From assembly GCA_907165275.2 (NCBI GenBank), contig OU015662.1:10051501-10115500 (forward strand): a stretch of DNA of 64,000 nt, given 5' to 3'. This stretch comes from Zygaena filipendulae. Its lineage: Eukaryota > Arthropoda > Insecta > Lepidoptera > Zygaenidae. The stretch's first letter is position 1. Each line of letters opens with the position of its first letter. Both the position numbers and the translations under genes were made by a program. Under the pieces are notes generated by a model, which saw nothing but the letters and a program-made list of their open reading frames with translations, searched no databases and was not told the DNA's origin. Shown here piece by piece: positions 11,326-21,831 of this stretch.

Positions 11326-11520
11326 TTGGGCCCCACGGTTTCACCTGCATGAAACGTTTTTATATCAACTTTTTCCCCGACATCCGATTTAAATGAGACA
11401 AAGCCTATGTACGTTGCTCCAGGCTAAGGTCAATCTACCAGTGGAAACCGCATGACAATCCGTTCAGTAGATTTGGAGATTGTCGCGAACACACGAGACA
11501 GATGACAGACAGAAAAGAAA
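11326..11520 (-). mobile_element. decayed Helitron-related repeat
   Basis: Begins ggccccacggtttcacctgc (the inverted 3' hairpin region) and ends with gacagatgacagacag, as in some Helitron subfamilies here. A related degraded segment lies near 25830-25910. Boundaries are approximate. Confidence 0.4.
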
Positions 11521-11627
11521 TTTTACAAACTTTTTTTTTTCTTTTATCGCTCCCCTTAATTTTTGGTAAAACTATTCAATGTACAGGATCGTCGATTCTA
11601 CTCTTTTATTATAAAGTAGATTAGATT

Positions 11628-11692
11628 ACTCGCTAATCCCCGCGGTTTCACCTGCGGTAGTTTCGGAGTTCTCGTGTGAATTATTTACCATT
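11628..11692 (-). mobile_element. Helitron 3' fragment
   Basis: ccccgcggtttcacctgcgg followed by tagtttcggagttctcg is the terminal hairpin and adjacent block of the Lep1-type family. The rest of the element is absent. Confidence 0.6.
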
Positions 11693-12856
11693 AAAATATT
11701 GTTTATAACGAAAGGAATTAATAGTAAACGACGAAATAGTACGTTTCACAACAAAGTCTCGGTTCAATGATAATAAATAACAATTTATAACTATGACTAT
11801 TATTTTTTGTTGAAACTTGTACCATATAATATATGTGTATGTGAGTACTTAGGTTTTACAATTGTATCTGCTCCGTGGTTTGTATGTAACTAATTGGCGA
11901 CGAAATTTTAGAGTTATTGACTACATTTATTACGTGGCATCTAAATGTATTCAGTCTTGTTAATTCCCTTTGATAGCGAAAAATAAATATTATCTAGTAG
12001 TATACTTTGTATCTTTCCATGAAGAATATTATTCTTATTCATCTGAGAAAAGATACGTTAAAAACATGTTGTTATTATTAAAAAGCATCTCGGATCTCCC
12101 AATAAGTCAAGGGCCGCTTTTTTCAAATCCCCAATGATAAATTCGGGAGGCATCGTTTTGTGTTCCCAGCAACATATCGGCGTGGTCATATTCTAAACTT
12201 ATCTAACCTGCTTATACACCAAAAAAAAAAATCATTTTTTTTTTTCCCAAGTTTCTTAAGTCATCATTAAAAACTTTATAAATGATGTTCTGTCGAATGG
12301 ATCCAATTATTGTACCAGTTTTGTGGTTTTGATTTGCAACATTATTCAGTGACTGTTGTCGGGTGAAAGCCGTGCCGAGTACACACGAGTCACGTTCGCC
12401 TTCAATATTCTAATCACCTTTCAGCATCGAGTTCGAACCCTGAGCAGGAAGCTGATTATCTAGATAACCTTGTTTTGACTTATAGAGCATGTCATTGGCG
12501 TTTCGCCATAATTGCAGAAGTAGAAGATATTTTTATAACTGAGAAACATTGTCTTTGGTAGAAATATAATAATATACGCCATATTTAAAGAAGGAAAAGA
12601 AGATATTAAAATAATCGACAGTAATGGAAAAATCTAAATTAATATTGAATTTTGTTTTGTATTTTTTTTTTTCATCGTACCTACTATTTTTCTTAGATTT
12701 TCACACATAGGTAGGTATATAGTTTTTTATGTAGAAAGAATTTATTAACCAGTTGCGGTATGAAATTACAGTTTATGGAGACTACAAAAATTTTCTTCGA
12801 GACTTTCAAATAGACCAAATTAAGACGATATTTAATTTTATAGCTTGACTGAACGC
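11693..12856. other. AT-rich spacer, no gene recognised
   Basis: No coding signal or bounded repeat. Poly-A and poly-T runs at 12220-12246 and 12662-12673. The less AT-rich patch at 12350-12440 matches nothing I know. Confidence 0.4.
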
Positions 12857-13022
12857 TTGGCTTCAAAACACACAAAAATGCACTAGGTACAATAAAAATC
12901 GAAAAATAACAAATACCAATTTAATCTGAAAACCCAAATTTATGTAGATAGGTAATAGGTATTATTATTAGCATGTTCTACGGGCTACCTATTGATCGGT
13001 TCGAAGTCGGTGCCAAGCCCCG
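12857..13022. repeat. partial copy of the AACCGACTTC repeat
   Basis: cttcaaaacacacaaaaatgc and then ttcgaagtcggtgccaagcc parallel the left half of the element at 231-376, in the same order and at similar spacing. It confirms this as a dispersed family. The right half is missing. Confidence 0.6.
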
Positions 13023-13509
13023 CGCCAATTATTTACAAATTTAGTGAAGAACTGATGAATATCAAAGTCAGTGTTTAGTGATTATGTACCTATATCTACT
13101 ACCTATTATTATAAGAACCGATTCGGAATAGGCACCCTTTGTATCGCGCAAGTATGTATTGGCTACTGTCAATAATTTAAGTGCGGACAGTCCTTTTCCT
13201 GTCAGGTTTAACCTATGTCAACTGTCGATTTATTTTGCGGCCCGAAACGGCGAGTTGGGTCTGCATGCGTCTTTTGTGTTCGCTTTTACCACTTGTGGAA
13301 CGAGTGGTTGCGAGTGGAAAGCTAATCGGACTGAAAGGATTACGAGACACACTTTCACTCTGAACTCTCTTTTTTAGTCTTACGTCGCAATTTCATCGCA
13401 ACTTTACATAGGTACGGTCGAAATTCTCTAGAAATAATATTGAGATACTGTTGTAGAGCGCGGCACAGAGGGCTTATACCGGCACGACGTTATACGATTT
13501 ATCGGAACA
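13023..13509. other. unassigned spacer
   Basis: Moderate GC at 13180-13370. Two overlapping short open frames there (72 and 60 codons, different frames) have no recognisable features, so I call no gene. Confidence 0.4.
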
Positions 13510-13716
13510 TCCTACTAATATTATAAAAGTGAAAGTGTGAATGTTTAGATGTTTGGATGTTTGTTACACAATCACGCAAAAACGGCTCAACGGATTTGGA
13601 TGAAATTTGGCATGCACGTTGTCAGGGGTACAGAGAAGGACATAGGGTACTTTTTATCCCGGAATTCCCGCGGGCACTCGAAAATTACCGCGGGTGAAAC
13701 CGCGAGGCACAGCTAG
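13510..13716 (+). mobile_element. Lep1-type non-autonomous Helitron, near-complete
   Basis: A good reference copy. It begins TCCTACTAATATTATAAAAG. Internal atgtttggatgtttgttac, aaacggctcaacggatttgg, aaatttggcatgcacgttgt and ggacatagggtactttttat follow, then the CCGCGGGTGAAACCGCG hairpin and the CTAG end at 13713-13716. It lies between A and T. These are classical Helitron features: 5' TC, subterminal 3' hairpin, 3' CTRR, A/T target, no target duplication. There is no Rep/helicase gene, so it depends on an autonomous relative. Confidence 0.85.
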
Positions 13717-13803
13717 TTGATATTAATTTTAAAATGCTGCTCTGGTACACGATCTTTACTTAATCGGATCCGATAATAGAGATTTGGCGTCTTTATATTA
13801 GAA

Positions 13804-14045
13804 CTAGCTATGCACCGCGGTCTCAACCGCGTGAGTTTCGGAATTCCCCCAGGAACTCCAAAGTAAAATTTTGTTGAAAATATGAAAATAAAAAATTCTG
13901 GAGAGGACTACCCTTATCACCTACAAAAAATAGCCTGCAACCTATTCTCAGACTTACCGAATATACACAAAAAATTTCGTAAAATTTGTCAAGGCGTTTC
14001 GGAGGAGTGCGAAAACAAACACTGCGACACGAGATTTTTATATTA
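13804..14045 (-). mobile_element. Helitron, third subfamily, decayed
   Basis: The minus-strand 3' end is recognisable (CTAG at 13804-13807, accgcggt hairpin remnant, gaattccgaaactcac). Its body (gcaggctattttttgtaggt, acgaaattttttg) differs from the other subfamilies. It lies immediately next to the element at 14048. Confidence 0.55.
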
Positions 14046-14047
14046 GA

Positions 14048-14285
14048 CTAGCTCTCCCGCGCGGTTTCACCCGCGATAATTTCGAAGTTCTCGCGGAATA
14101 GTTCCATACAAACTTTGTCACCCCTTTTCATCCCCTTAGGGATTGAATTTTCAAAAATCCTTTCTTATCGGATGCCTACGTCATACAAAGAATACACCCT
14201 CCAAGTTTCAGGTCTCTACGATCAGCGGTTTAGGCTGTGCGTTGATCCATCAGTCATTCAGGACAAAGGATTTTATATATATAGA
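14048..14285 (-). mobile_element. Helitron, second subfamily, near-complete
   Basis: Minus strand from TCTATATATATAAAATCC to CTAG (14048-14051), with tttgtcctgaatgactgatg, gtagagacctgaaacttgg and gacgtaggcatccgataag. The hairpin is CGCGGGTGAAACCGCGCGGG. This is the best copy of the subfamily also seen at 9539 and 63620. Confidence 0.75.
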
Positions 14286-14539
14286 TAGATATTGTAAATT
14301 GTACTTAGAAGAAAAAACATAGATACCATTGTATAGTTCTAGTTTTTTCTTATAGCTTCAGCATAGACAAAGAAATAGACTAAGAAATCTGTACATCTAT
14401 ACATGTATATACCTACGTAATATACACATACATATAAATAGAATTGAACTAGCTGTTTGTAATTCCAAATTAACAGCTTTTCACTAAATGCATATGAAAG
14501 TATATACGGTACTTAGCCACATAAATAAAAATTATAAAT

Positions 14540-14735
14540 TAAATCTTTATCTCTGTCTATCTGTCTCTTTGTTCCGGCTAATCTTTGAAACGGGTGGACC
14601 TATTTTGACGTGACTTTCACTGGCTAGATAGCTGATGTTATAAGGAGTAACATAGACTACTTTTATTTCAGAAAAAAAATAGTTGCTGCGCGAATTCAGA
14701 AACTCACGCGGGTGAAACCGCGGGGCACAGCTAAG
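14540..14735 (+). mobile_element. Helitron, fourth subfamily (TTTGACGTGACTTTCACTGG type)
   Basis: tctgtctatctgtctctttg, gttccggctaatctttgaaa and gtgactttcactgg blocks precede a Lep1-type 3' end (cacgcgggtgaaaccgcggg, ggcacagcta). Relatives with the same body lie at 26319-26440 and 55255-55436 on the minus strand, and at 2620-2741. Confidence 0.6.
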
Positions 14736-14736
14736 C

Positions 14737-15643
14737 ACACTAATAAAATGCAAAGTGGATGCTGGAAACCGCATGGGAAACAGCTATTTTAATTGAATAT
14801 AAACGAATATTTCGATGTATTTTAACGAATCGAGCAAATTGGTCGTCGTTCGAGCGAAACCTTTATGTACCTACCTGTCTGCTTTCAAAGTAAATTGATG
14901 GAAAAAAAATCCTCAGCAAAATATCTTTTCCCACAGATCGTGCCTAAGTTTTCCTTTGAGTCACCGGTTTTTTGGGGCAATGAATTTTTGTGAGATATAG
15001 AGAAAATATATTAAGTAAATATACTAAGTATTTAATATCTGAAGTAAACTATGATTAAAGTCGAGTATGTACGTTGAAATTGTTTAAAGAAAATAATGAA
15101 TTAAACTTTACGGCTATCAGAATATAAAAAAATAATTGGAAGTTTGTAAGTCCATCACTCATTAACTACAAAGCCGAAAGAAACAAGGTTTAAAGTACAC
15201 TGTGACCTGCCTTACAGTCTAATTTACATACGGCTTTATTCACTATCGACTTACGAATAGAAGAGAGGCAATGATATGAAAATAACACCGGTGCTAGTGC
15301 AAGCGAACCCGTGGACAAGGGCTAGTTTTATTATTTTCCCTTTAGTCCTTAGAGTTTTGATACTTAATTATTATTTATGCATTCATTTACCAAAACCCGC
15401 AACACTTAAAAATAACTGAATCGACCTTTTTAATATTTACCTATCAGCTATCGCCTGTGATTTCCATCATTGCATGAATTTTGGCAATTCCTCGTGAACT
15501 TTTTGATATACTGGTACTTCATGAGTTGAAAAGTATCCTAAATGAAACAAAATATCCCACCCGCCATCCACATACACTTTGGATTAGGGATGTTAACCAA
15601 TGCCAACACACTCATCACTCTCATTGCTATAATCCTACTAATA
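14737..15643. other. unassigned spacer
   Basis: No gene recognised. A single 3' Helitron-like word (gcgaacccgtggacaagggctagt) near 15304-15327 may be a further degraded copy. The remainder is AT-rich. Confidence 0.4.
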
Positions 15644-15873
15644 TCTAATATATATAAATCACGTGTCACGTTGTTTGTCCGCGATGGACTCCGAAACTAC
15701 TGAACGGATTTTGATAAAATTTTGCAACCGTTTATAATATGGTCCAACTTAAAAGATAGGATAGTTTTTATCCCAGAATTCCCTCGGGAACTGAAGGACA
15801 TAGAGTACTTTTTTCCCGCAACCTCCGCGGGAACTCCGAAATTACCGCGGATGAAATCGCGGGGGACAGCTAG
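15644..15873 (+). mobile_element. tandem Helitron monomer 1 of 3
   Basis: A 230-bp unit from TC (TCTAATATATATAAATCACG) to CTAG at 15870-15873. The body reads tgtccgcgatggactccgaa, ctactgaacggattttgat and ccctcgggaactgaaggaca, with a terminal ccgcggatgaaatcgcggg hairpin. By eye it is identical to monomer 2. It begins inside the remnant tcctactaata of another copy (15633-15643). Confidence 0.9.
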
Positions 15874-16103
15874 TCTAATATATATAAATCACGTGTCACG
15901 TTGTTTGTCCGCGATGGACTCCGAAACTACTGAACGGATTTTGATAAAATTTTGCAACCGTTTATAATATGGTCCAACTTAAAAGATAGGATAGTTTTTA
16001 TCCCAGAATTCCCTCGGGAACTGAAGGACATAGAGTACTTTTTTCCCGCAACCTCCGCGGGAACTCCGAAATTACCGCGGATGAAATCGCGGGGGACAGC
16101 TAG
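15874..16103 (+). mobile_element. tandem Helitron monomer 2 of 3
   Basis: Starts immediately after the CTAG of monomer 1 with no intervening base, and ends with CTAG at 16100-16103. No difference from monomer 1 seen. The 81-codon open frame that spans the junction is a product of the repeat, not a gene. Confidence 0.9.
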
Positions 16104-16333
16104 TCTAATATATATAAATCACGTGTCACGTTGTTTGTCCGCGATGGACTCCGAAACTACTGAACGGATTTTGATAAAATTTTGCAACCATTTATAATAT
16201 GGTCCAACTTAAAAGATAGGATAGTTTTTATCCCGGAATTCCCTCGGGAACTGAAGGACATAGAGTACTTTTTTCCCTCAACCTCCGCGGGAACTCCGAA
16301 ATTACCGCGGATGAAATCGCGGGGGACAGCTAG
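16104..16333 (+). mobile_element. tandem Helitron monomer 3 of 3
   Basis: Head-to-tail with monomer 2, CTAG at 16330-16333. I see three single-base differences from monomers 1 and 2: aaccg to aacca, cccag to cccgg, and cccgc to ccctc. The cccgg state matches the wider family, so monomers 1 and 2 probably share the more recent duplication. Confidence 0.9.
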
Positions 16334-16590
16334 TGTATTATAAATGTGAAAGTGTGGATGTTCGGCTGTTTGTTACTCAATCTTTTACTTACCATCAGGT
16401 GTACCACTTGCCCGTTTGCCCCCTATGACATAAAAAAAAAAAAAATCACGCAAAAACGACTGAACGGATTTGGATGAAATTTAGCATGCACGTTGTCAAG
16501 GGTACAGAGAAGGACATCGGGTACCTTTTATCCCGGAATTCCCGCGGGAACTCCGAAATTACCGCGGGTGAAACCGCGGGGCACAGCTAG
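16334..16590 (+). mobile_element. Lep1-type Helitron, fourth unit of the array, carrying a LINE insertion
   Basis: Its 5' end is cut short (TGTATTATAAATGTGAAAG) and abuts monomer 3 directly. The rest is a standard copy with the ccgcgggtgaaaccgcgggg hairpin and CTAG at 16587-16590. It is interrupted at 16383-16443 by a retroposed LINE tail. Confidence 0.85.
16383..16443 (+). mobile_element. extreme 5'-truncated LINE insertion with poly-A and 4-bp target duplication
   Basis: ttttacttaccatcaggtg, then acttgcccgtttgccccct and a run of A. The 3' tail acttaccatcaggtg is one I remember from lepidopteran non-LTR elements. aatc flanks both sides (16379-16382 and 16444-16447). The uninterrupted Helitron sequence (actcaatcacgc) is known from the neighbouring copies, so the insertion is clear-cut. 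Confidence 0.8.
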
Positions 16591-17174
16591 CAATATATTT
16601 AAGAAAAAAAATTACAATCGTATATCCGAAATTGAAATCACTTATCCAAAACAATCGGATAAGCCGACATAATTTTATTTCCGTAATCATATATCCCTAT
16701 TCATGTTTAGATCCGAAATTTCATTTCAAAAATGTCAGTAGGTACTTTGTATCTACTTTCTCATATTTGGTAACAACAAAACAAAACATACCGCAAGCAG
16801 AATGTTATTTATTTTATCGTAGTAAAAAATGAATAAACAAGCTAGAAACTGTTTGGATTCCCCGACACGTTTTCTATTTCATGTTGTTAGTAAAAATTTT
16901 AAGTCTGACGCATATAAGCTCGGCACGTGAGTTTACGGGTACGTACTTTGTATGTATTTTGTACAGTAATGTTACAGTGAATAAATATATATATATGTAT
17001 ATGACATGTCGCAGGCAAATCGTGTAATTCGTCTTTTTATATACGACGTCAATAATACAGTAAAGTCAATAAAAAGCAAAGGTTTCCGTCTGTTTAAGAG
17101 TCATACAGAAGTTGAAACTATAGCGTCACCGGCTATAAAAATCATATTATTTTTTATCATAGAAGAGCGCAAAC
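16591..17174. other. unassigned AT-rich spacer
   Basis: A 66-codon open frame at 16632-16832 has no recognisable features. An AT dinucleotide patch lies at 16984-17002. No gene called. Confidence 0.4.
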
Positions 17175-17252
17175 ATGGTTAACTGTGAAAGAATGCCGCA
17201 AGACATTAAGTTCGCCATGTGCAAAAAGAATAAATAAATGAATAAATAAAAC
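17175..17252 (+). mobile_element. 5'-truncated LINE tail
   Basis: ggttaactgtgaaagaatgc, cgcaagacattaagttcgcc and an (AAATAAATG)n tail closely match the tail at 29428-29508 and, inverted, 49148-49220. The recurrence of the same block with an A-rich end supports one LINE family inserted at least three times. Confidence 0.6.
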
Positions 17253-17337
17253 AATTTTTTGTAGCTGGTTATGAAATTTTAGTTACGCTTTTGACTAAAG
17301 GAGTAAATTTTTAAAACCTTGAACCGTGAAAATTATT

Positions 17338-17557
17338 GATAGCTGTGCCTCGCGGTTCCATCCGCGGTAATTTCGAAGTTCCCGCGGGAATTCCGGGATT
17401 CGGGATAAAAAGTACCCTATATCGTTCTCTGTACCCCTGACAATGTGTATGCAAAATTTCAGGACGATCGGTTGAGCCCTTGGGGCGTGATAGACAGACA
17501 TACCTACAGACATACAGACAGACAGAGTTACTTACGCATTTATAATATTAGTAGGGA
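17338..17557 (-). mobile_element. Lep1-type Helitron variant
   Basis: Minus strand, TCCCTACTAATATTATAAATGC start. The 3' CTAG has become CTAT. It carries a duplicated gggattcgggataaa segment and the cagacag-rich, ccaagggctcaaccgatcg variant of the body, shared with 56452-56655. Confidence 0.7.
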
Positions 17558-17799
17558 TAAGTAAACCATCTGTTTTTAATGAAATTTAAACATATTGTGC
17601 GGTATAAAAACTTTGAACTTTGAACTTATACGGCCTATTTCAAATATTATTTTAACATAAGTTTTCCAGATGTACCTACTTTACTGAATGAAAATGTCAA
17701 TATTTTAAAGAGTTCCAGCGACGCGACGCGACGCTCGCAATATTCGCAGTATTTCGTCAAGTGAAAAGCTCAAAACGTATAGAATTTCATCAGCAAATG

Positions 17800-17905
17800 C
17801 AACTTATTTTATATGTAGTATATACCACGTTTGCTTGGTTTCCACGACACAAGTGTGGGATCAAGTAGATCTGTGTGTTGTGAAGTGGATTATTATTATT
17901 ATTTA
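17800..17905 (+). mobile_element. 3' part of a tRNA-derived SINE
   Basis: tgtgggatcaagtagatctg followed by tgtgttgtgaagtggatt and a (TTA)n tail equals the tail of the SINE at 23518-23756, read in the opposite orientation. The tRNA-like head is missing. Confidence 0.6.
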
Positions 17906-18457
17906 AAACAAAAAATATATATATATTATTGAGCTTTTAACGGACAGTATCTGCAATATATTTAGGATACAGATAGGTTTAATTTTATTATCTTATTTTA
18001 GAAAATTTTACAACAGTAGTAGGTAAATAAATATACGCATCTTTTTAAGCGATAGTACAATATGTCCCATTAGTTCATGTCGTAAGCAATATGTCCATAA
18101 GTACCTATGAGTGTATGAATAGTTGAGTATCGAATGAGCTTTTCGTTACTCCGTAATAAATGCGAGCTAGATATTGCTTCATCAAAAACCAACCAAAGAT
18201 TAATAAATCATGTTTAACTATAATGTACACAATGTACTTGCCTTAAAAATAGCCCTTAAAAGGACCCCACCACCATTTTAATAAACCATTGTGAAAAACC
18301 AAGTTTAATGGACAAAATTTCATGTTAAACTTTCACTTTAGAAATGAAAACAGGGACTTTTAACACTATTTTCTTAATGATTCGTCATAATCTAAGGCGT
18401 GATGGTTACCTACTCTTTATGTACTTTAATATTACGACTGTGTTGGTTTTTGTCAGG
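17906..18457. other. unassigned AT-rich spacer left of the Tc1-type element
   Basis: No gene or bounded repeat. The Tc1-type element begins at 18460 after the TA at 18458-18459. Confidence 0.4.
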
Positions 18458-18686
18458 TACACACAACAAAATAGATAGCTATGCAGGGCACACTAATACA
18501 GATCTATGTGTGCGAAATATTTTGTGTAAATATTTTGTATCAGAGTAACCACACACATCGACACAGTAAAGCAAGTATCACACAGAGCCGCGCTATGGCA
18601 ACTTCGTAGACAATATTATTTATAATATCATATATAATTGCACAGGCAGGTGTTAAATTAACGGCGAATAAGACATGTTTAACCTC

Positions 18687-18927
18687 TGGGCCCTTATCTG
18701 GGCCATAGTGATATGGCCAACAACATTCCTTGCCCATAATTCGCGTCCCAAAAACGCATTTCCAAACGTTCTAGATGCCAAGATATTAGAAAATGTTATT
18801 CTTTATGCCATAAGAAACGTGGTTAATGTATTTTTTGCAGTAAAACTTCTTTGATTGCGAGGGAAAGACAGTTTTTGCGGCGTTTTATCTTAGCGCGGCG
18901 TGTTATGGTCATAGTGAATAAGGGCCC
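18687..18927. repeat. possible MITE with GGGCCCTTAT inverted ends, inside the Tc1-type element
   Basis: gggcccttat at 18687 and ataagggccc at 18918 are inverted, with ccatagtg and catagtga nearby also in inverted order. I could not define a target duplication, so both limits and nature are uncertain. Confidence 0.35.
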
Positions 18928-19219
18928 TGATCAGGTCGAAAATAAATAATTGTATTGATATTTAAAAATTTGTGGGAAACGAGGCTATGGTATCGCTAAA
19001 TTGCTGAATCGGAACTTGTGTGTGCAACCTGCTTTAGGCGTTAATAGATAAACTGATAGTTGGATTTATTAGTCATACCCTCTAATAAAATATGTTGTGC
19101 CCTATCAACGTTTAAGATTTCCATTACCCTCAAAAAGTAACTATACGTATTTCGCCTATAAAACTTCCATATTGCTTACGGCCATATTGCAGACTACAAG
19201 ACAATTGTTTAACGTCGTC

Positions 19220-20353
19220 ATGAGTCATTTAACACCATTTCAGCGAGCAGAGATAATTGTGCTTTACGAGCAAAATATTTCTATAAGTGAAATCGCACGT
19301 CGATTAATGATATCTGTAAGTATAACTTAAACTTAATTGTTTGACATATTAGACTTTTCAAAGGTAGCTTACTGGTTTACAAATACCTACTATAAATGAG
19401 TGTTTGTTTGAAGGCAGTTTGTTTATTTATTTTATTATTTACAGAGGAGTACGGTTCAAATCTGGGTGCATCGCTATGCGGACGAAGGGCATGTGGACCG
19501 CCATCGGCCTGGCCCAGCGGCTACAGCATATACGGCAGCTTCAAGTCGTCATCAAGACATTGTGGCGACACATAGTGCTAATCCCTTCGCAACCACCCGT
19601 TCTACGGCAACTAGACATGGTGTCACTTTGCAAACTGTGCGTAATCATTTGCGTGCAGCTGGATTGAGATGTCGTCGGCCGGCGAAGAAAATTCCATTGA
19701 ACGAGGGTCACAAAGTCAACAGGATTAATTTTGCGACACAGTATTTAAACTTTGATTGGTGCAACAATGTTGTAATATTTACAGATGAAAAAACTTTTAG
19801 ATCTGATAAGGACGGACGCAAAATATTATGGAGACGAACAGGCGAACGTTATAAGGAGATTAATACTCTCCCTTGCAGGTCTAGTGGTCGCATCACTCTG
19901 GGATATTGGGGCTGGATGTCATCGATGGGTCCCGGTGAGTTAATAGAAGTAGGAGGTCGCAATACTGGTGAAGGTTACCTGGATGTGTTGCAAAATGTTA
20001 TGTTGCCAAGTGTGCGAGTAGCATATCCAGAAGAACACATTTACTTTGTCCATGACAACTGCTCCGTGCACCGAGCGCGAGTCGTGCAAGATTGGCTAAA
20101 CATCCAAGAAAACTTCACTGTTATTGAGTGGCCTTCTAAAAGTCCCGATTTAAATCCAATTGAGAACCTATGGGGGCACATGGTTCTCAATTGGGACCCA
20201 TCAGAAGTGAGATCCAGGTCCAATTTGCATGAAGTGGTGACTTCAACGTGGGAGTTGATGCGTGGCACTGAGTTGTGCTGGAATATGGTTATGAGCATGA
20301 GGTCACGATTGCAACAAGTAATAGACAATGGGGGCGCACCAATTAAATATTAA
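19220..20353 (+). CDS. Tc1-like transposase, two exons, DD35E
   Basis: Read as join(19220-19315, 19445-20353): 334 residues, the usual length for Tc1-like transposases, with no stop codon. Exon 1 (32 codons) begins at the first in-frame ATG and supplies the start of a helix-turn-helix (SEIARRLMIS). The 129-base intron has GTAAGT at 19316 and a TTATTTACAG acceptor ending at 19444, phase 0. Exon 2 completes the DNA-binding domain (RSTVQIWVHRY), followed by an RHRPGP AT-hook-like linker and a second helix-turn-helix (about 65-100). The catalytic DDE triad is D146 (FTDEKTF), D236 (VHDNCSVH) and E272 (SPDLNPIENLWG), with 35 residues between the last two, one more than classical Tc1 DD34E. The enzyme would cut and paste elements with matching terminal repeats at TA sites. 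AATAAA directly follows the stop (20354-20359). Without splicing the first frame ends after four more codons (at 19330). Confidence 0.85.
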
Positions 20354-20951
20354 AATAAATAAAAATCATGTCGATGTGATGTTATTGTTATTAGTTTGAA
20401 ATTATAATGATTTCTAACAAAATTGCATGTTGATTCATATCGCTAATGATTTATTAAATTAAAGATTGCTTGCCTCATAATAAATAAGGTAACCTTGTCA
20501 TTTGTGTTTACTCAAATTTTTTAATATCATTTTCCATCAGCATATTTACTGAGTTATAAATATAAATATATTACTAGTAACTTTTGAAACTAAAGAAATA
20601 AATCAAGCAATTGTTACCCTTGCTCTCATTTTCTATAAAATCATAATTTTGTTCTAAACTATATCTAATCTAACATTATTTCAATAAATGTAAATAGTGT
20701 TGTGCTGAAATAAATGTATTTTCTTCTTCTTCTAAATTGAAGAGTATTTCAAAAACTTGTAATAATACTAAAGACGAGTATATTTTTAATTCCCTACCAG
20801 TTATTTTATTTTTCCTCCTGTTCTGCCCTCGCAAAAACTACTATAATACTGATCAATCAAACTAACCAATCAGTTAGTAATTTAAAAACCATGTTAAATT
20901 TCATAAGTAGCAAATTAATTACACAATATTGTATCTCAGTGAGAATCCTAC

Positions 20952-21159
20952 TCCCTACTAATATTATAAACGCGAAAGTTTGTAAGTATGGATGGATGGA
21001 TTTTTGTTACTCTTTCACGCAAAAACTACTGAATGGATTTATATGAAACTTTACAATAATATAGCTTATAGATCAGGTTAACACATAGAATACTTTTTAT
21101 CCCGGAATTCCCGCGTGAACTCTGAAATTAACGCGAGTGAAACCGCGGGGCACAACTAG
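20952..21159 (+). mobile_element. Lep1-type Helitron inserted in the Tc1-type element
   Basis: TCCCTACTAATATTATAAACGC start, CTAG at 21156-21159. It belongs to the branch with ctttcacgcaaaaactactg and ttacaataatatagcttat, shared with 29856-30070 and 35252-35460. It inserted after the Tc1-type element, since the latter's ends enclose it. Confidence 0.85.
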
Positions 21160-21449
21160 TATCTTATATATTAGGATGAAGACTTAAATTTAATGTGTAA
21201 TGTTCTGTGCGCATTTGACTATTCTGTGAGTCTGTATCTGTTGATCCTTCAATAAAGAAAATAAAAACATAATAATGAAACAAAAAATAGGATTGAATTT
21301 TTAAACAAATTCATTATTTAAAAAAAATAATGACTTTTTATTTATTATGTAGAAATTACCGTTATTTAACTTATTTAATAACTTACTTTGAACAACAATA
21401 TTTTTGTTTTTTTTTAACTATTTTATTTTATTTCATTATAAAATCACAA

Positions 21450-21612
21450 ATAAAAACAAGATCATTGCTCCCAATATGTTAATTAAAAAATACAAAAAGG
21501 AAAAAACATATACAATTCATGGGTTTGAACCCCATAATTACTCTTTCCTCGATAGTCGATATTATCAAATGCAGTCTTTGGCTCCGCTAGACCAACTAAG
21601 CGATAGATGAAG
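21450..21612 (-). mobile_element. tRNA-like SINE head or tRNA pseudogene
   Basis: Minus strand: ttggtctagcgg resembles an A box and ggggttcaaaccc a B box (GGTTCRANNCC), 64 bases apart. That is too far for a normal tRNA but possible for a SINE promoter. No cloverleaf could be drawn, so a functional tRNA is unlikely. Confidence 0.4.
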
Positions 21613-21831
21613 TGGTGAAATATTGTATCTTATATATGGTTTTTTAATGTCACGAACAGTCTTCATTCGTTTATAACTCACAAAACTTCTTGCACCATAT
21701 TAGTGTGCATAATACGTTTGTTCACGGTATTTATGTGTGCGTAAGCGAACTTGTTGGGACGGAACCGATATTTCTCACACATAGATCTGTATTAGTGTGC
21801 CCTGCACAGCTATCTATTTTGTTGTGTGTAC

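Larger units (their letters stand above)
18460..21828 (+). mobile_element. Tc1/mariner-type DNA transposon, 3.37 kb, autonomous-looking
   Basis: The termini are inverted repeats of about 55 bases: left cacacaacaaaatagatagc and the following tgcagggcacactaatacag and atctatgtgtg; right is the same inverted (18460-18515 versus 21773-21828) with very few mismatches. TA flanks both ends (18458-18459, 21829-21830), the standard Tc1/mariner duplication. Inside lies a two-exon transposase at 19220-20353. A Helitron (20952-21159), a tRNA-like SINE head (around 21515-21610) and perhaps a GGGCCCTTAT-ended MITE (18687-18927) have inserted, which explains part of the excess over the usual 1.3-2 kb. High terminal-repeat similarity and an open transposase suggest recent activity. 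Confidence 0.85.

Noticed and set aside
11102..11392. 96-codon open frame
   Set aside because: Runs into a decayed Helitron end; no domain features.
15722..16197. Two near-identical 81-codon frames
   Set aside because: They are translations of the tandem Helitron monomers and span the monomer junction.
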